Origin: Kineosporia rhizophila
GTDB taxonomy: Bacteria > Actinomycetota > Actinomycetes > Actinomycetales > Kineosporiaceae
Length of the DNA: 64,000 nucleotides
Assembly: GCF_021277265.1 (NCBI RefSeq)
Contig: NZ_JAJSOH010000002.1
Coordinates: forward strand, 558,001-622,000
Reading direction: 5' to 3'
In this document: in pieces, positions 62,470-64,000 of the stretch
Numbering within the stretch: position 1 is the first letter of the stretch
Layout: each line of letters begins with the position of its first letter
Notes under the pieces: model-generated
Seen by the model: only the letters and a program-made list of their open reading frames with translations
The model's database searches: none
Told to the model about the DNA's origin: nothing
Position numbers and translations under genes: made by a program

Positions 62470-63377
62470 CCGCACCGACCCAGACCCGACCCGCAGCAAC
62501 CGGTTCCGGTAGCAAGGGAACCCTGCTCAACCGCCGTAAGAAGGCCGGCCGGGGCGAGGGCGACATCGCCGAGAAGGGCGGTCTCGTCTGGACCACGGTG
62601 GCCTGGGTGGCCACCCTGCTGTTCTTCGCCCCGGTGGCCTGGATGGTGCTCACCTCGCTGCACAGCGAGGCGGACGCCGCGACCAACCCGCCCACCCTGT
62701 TCTCCGGCCTGTCGCTGGAGAACTACTCGGCCCTCTTCGACCGTGGGGTCGGGCCGTACCTGATCAACTCGGCGATGGCCAGCGTCGTCTCGACGCTGCT
62801 GGTGCTGCTGCTGGCCATCCCGGCGGCCTACGCGCTGTCGATCCGTCCGGTGGAGAAGTGGACGGACGTCATGTTCTTCTTCCTCTCCACCAAGTTCCTG
62901 CCCGCCATCGCCGCCCTGCTGCCGATCTACCTGCTGGTCAAGCGGATCGGGATGCTGGACAACATCTGGGTGCTGGTGATCCTCTACACCGCGATGAACC
63001 TGCCGATCGCGGTCTGGATGATGCAGTCGTTCCTGGCCGAGGTGCCGAAGGAGATCCTGGAGGCGGCCGAGGTCGACGGTGCCGGGGTACTGCGCTCGAT
63101 CTGGAGCGTGGTGGTGCCGATCGTCACCCCCGGGATCGCGGCCACCGCCCTGATCTGTTTCATCTTCAGCTGGAACGAGTTCCTGTTCGCGGTGAACCTG
63201 ACCGCCACCGTCTCCTCGACCACACCGGTGTTCCTGGTCGGCTTCATCAGCAGCCAGGGCCTGTTCCTGGCCAAGCTCTGCGCGGCCGCCACCCTGGTCT
63301 CGCTGCCGGTGCTGATCGCCGGTTTCGCCGCCCAGGACAAGCTGGTGCGCGGACTCTCGCTCGGCGCGGTCAAGTAG
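62466..63377 (+). CDS. ABC sugar permease (MalG/SmoG-like)
   Basis: This 303-residue permease has six transmembrane segments and the EAA loop PKEILEAAEVDGAGVLRSIWSVVVPI. The ATG overlaps the upstream permease stop (ATGA 62466-62469). No ATPase gene follows: the next gene is convergent. The pair probably uses a shared MsiK-like ATPase elsewhere in the genome. Confidence 0.92.
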   Translation: MTAPTQTRPAATGSGSKGTLLNRRKKAGRGEGDIAEKGGLVWTTVAWVATLLFFAPVAWMVLTSLHSEADAATNPPTLFSGLSLENYSALFDRGVGPYLINSAMASVVSTLLVLLLAIPAAYALSIRPVEKWTDVMFFFLSTKFLPAIAALLPIYLLVKRIGMLDNIWVLVILYTAMNLPIAVWMMQSFLAEVPKEILEAAEVDGAGVLRSIWSVVVPIVTPGIAATALICFIFSWNEFLFAVNLTATVSSTTPVFLVGFISSQGLFLAKLCAAATLVSLPVLIAGFAAQDKLVRGLSLGAVK

Positions 63378-63398
63378 ACCCCCGGTCTGGGGGCCGCC

Positions 63399-64000
63399 CT
63401 AACCAGCGGTTTCGGCGGCCTCCAGCCAGGCTTCTTCCAGTGCTTCCTTCTCGGCCGTGAGCTCCCGCAACTGGGCGTCGAGCTCGGCCACGGCGGCGAA
63501 GTCGGTGGCCTTCTCGGCCATCTGGGCGTGCAGCTTCTCCTCGCGCGCAGCAAGTTTCGAGATCTGGCGCTCCAGCCGGTTCATCTCCTTCTGGGCAGCC
63601 CGGGCGTCCGCGGCGGAAACCTTGCGCTCGGGTCGGCTCTCAGAAACTGAAGACGTCGGTGAGGCTTGCGCCTCTTCCTGGCGGGCCCGGAGGGTCAGGT
63701 ACTCCTCGACCCCACCCGGCAGGTCGCGAATCTGACGGTCGCCGAGCAGGGCCACCTGGCGGTCGCACAACCGCTCCAGCAGATACCGGTCGTGGGAGAC
63801 CACGATCAGCGTGCCCGGCCACTCGTCCAGCGTGTCCTCGATCGCCGCCAGCGTGTCGGTGTCCAGGTCGTTGGTCGGCTCGTCGAGCAGCAGCACGTTC
63901 GGCTCGCCCATCAGCAGGCGCAGCAGCTGCAGCCGGCGCCGCTCACCACCGGACAGGTCGCCCACCCGGGTCCAGATCTTGTCTTTAGTGAAGCCCAGCC
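63399..64000 (-). CDS. ABC-F family ATPase, C-terminal part
   Basis: The visible 200 residues are the C-terminal end of a soluble ABC-F protein; the N-terminal portion lies beyond the window. They include the signature LSGGERRRLQLLRLL, Walker B LLLDEPTNDLD, and the H-loop VVSHDRYLLERLCD. A charged coiled-coil C-terminal extension follows (AAQKEMNRLERQISKL). The TupA/Uup-like tail suggests Uup-type ribosome or DNA-associated function. Confidence 0.9.
   Translation of the reverse strand, partial: LGFTKDKIWTRVGDLSGGERRRLQLLRLLMGEPNVLLLDEPTNDLDTDTLAAIEDTLDEWPGTLIVVSHDRYLLERLCDRQVALLGDRQIRDLPGGVEEYLTLRARQEEAQASPTSSVSESRPERKVSAADARAAQKEMNRLERQISKLAAREEKLHAQMAEKATDFAAVAELDAQLRELTAEKEALEEAWLEAAETAG

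Overview
This is a GC-rich (roughly 70% or more) chromosomal segment of an actinobacterium. The evidence is the strong third-position GC bias, frequent GTG starts, and the order lipoprotein-mazG-(purC)-eno-ftsB/divIC-DUF501-ppx/gppA beside mfd. The mix of two-component genes, an FG-GAP protein, c-di-GMP signalling and a DUF2277 protein suggests a Kineosporia-like (Kineosporiaceae) organism. That placement is an inference with moderate confidence. There is no prophage, CRISPR array, rRNA operon or intact insertion sequence.

Layout. 0.1-3.2 kb: msrA, a Doc-type toxin-antitoxin pair bracketed by a duplicated scrap of msrA, a P-loop kinase, a DUF1990 protein and a small lipoprotein. 3.2-11.3 kb: uppP, a Clp_N/HTH regulator with an unusual double-palindrome leaderless promoter, a divergent EamA exporter/Lrp pair, an AraC-VOC pair, a small membrane protein, a MocR regulator, a GNAT and DUF2277. 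11.5-17.1 kb: a MoxR-type AAA+ protein and its VWA partner with a secreted FG-GAP protein between them. 17.1-21.8 kb: five two-component genes. 21.9-28.6 kb: cystathionine beta-synthase, an SGNH hydrolase, a glutamine-synthetase-like enzyme, an APS kinase with a degenerate front half, and a Bax-inhibitor-1 protein. 29-31.6 kb: a membrane GGDEF-EAL protein, then a short tRNA-like gene with a UAA anticodon. 31.7-44.7 kb: fdhD, then a long leftward housekeeping block (mfd, PPIase-like lipoprotein, mazG, purC, DUF885, eno, ftsB-like, DUF501, ppx). 45.0-46.4 kb: an IS701-type transposase homologue that has lost two catalytic aspartates, followed by a double hairpin. 46.4-56.4 kb: a glutathionyl-hydroquinone reductase homologue, a TauE/SafE exporter, cysN-cysD-cysQ, a sugar transferase, pth, rplY/ctc, glmU and tRNA-Gln. 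56.6-64 kb: an acyl desaturase with TetR and MarR regulators, a DeoR-controlled sugar/polyol ABC importer lacking an ATPase gene, and the C-terminal part of an ABC-F protein.

How the parts work together. Sulfur metabolism is split between two places: cysN-cysD-cysQ with a TauE/SafE protein at 47.5-51.5 kb, and APS kinase plus cystathionine beta-synthase at 22-27.6 kb. Envelope functions (uppP, glmU, sugar transferase, FtsB-like, desaturase) are scattered. Many overlapping ATGA/GTGA start-stop junctions indicate tight translational coupling. The features most worth a second look are the catalytically dead transposase homologue, the class-I tRNA with a UAA anticodon, the promoter built into paired palindromes upstream of the Clp_N/HTH gene, and the msrA fragment that flanks the toxin-antitoxin module.
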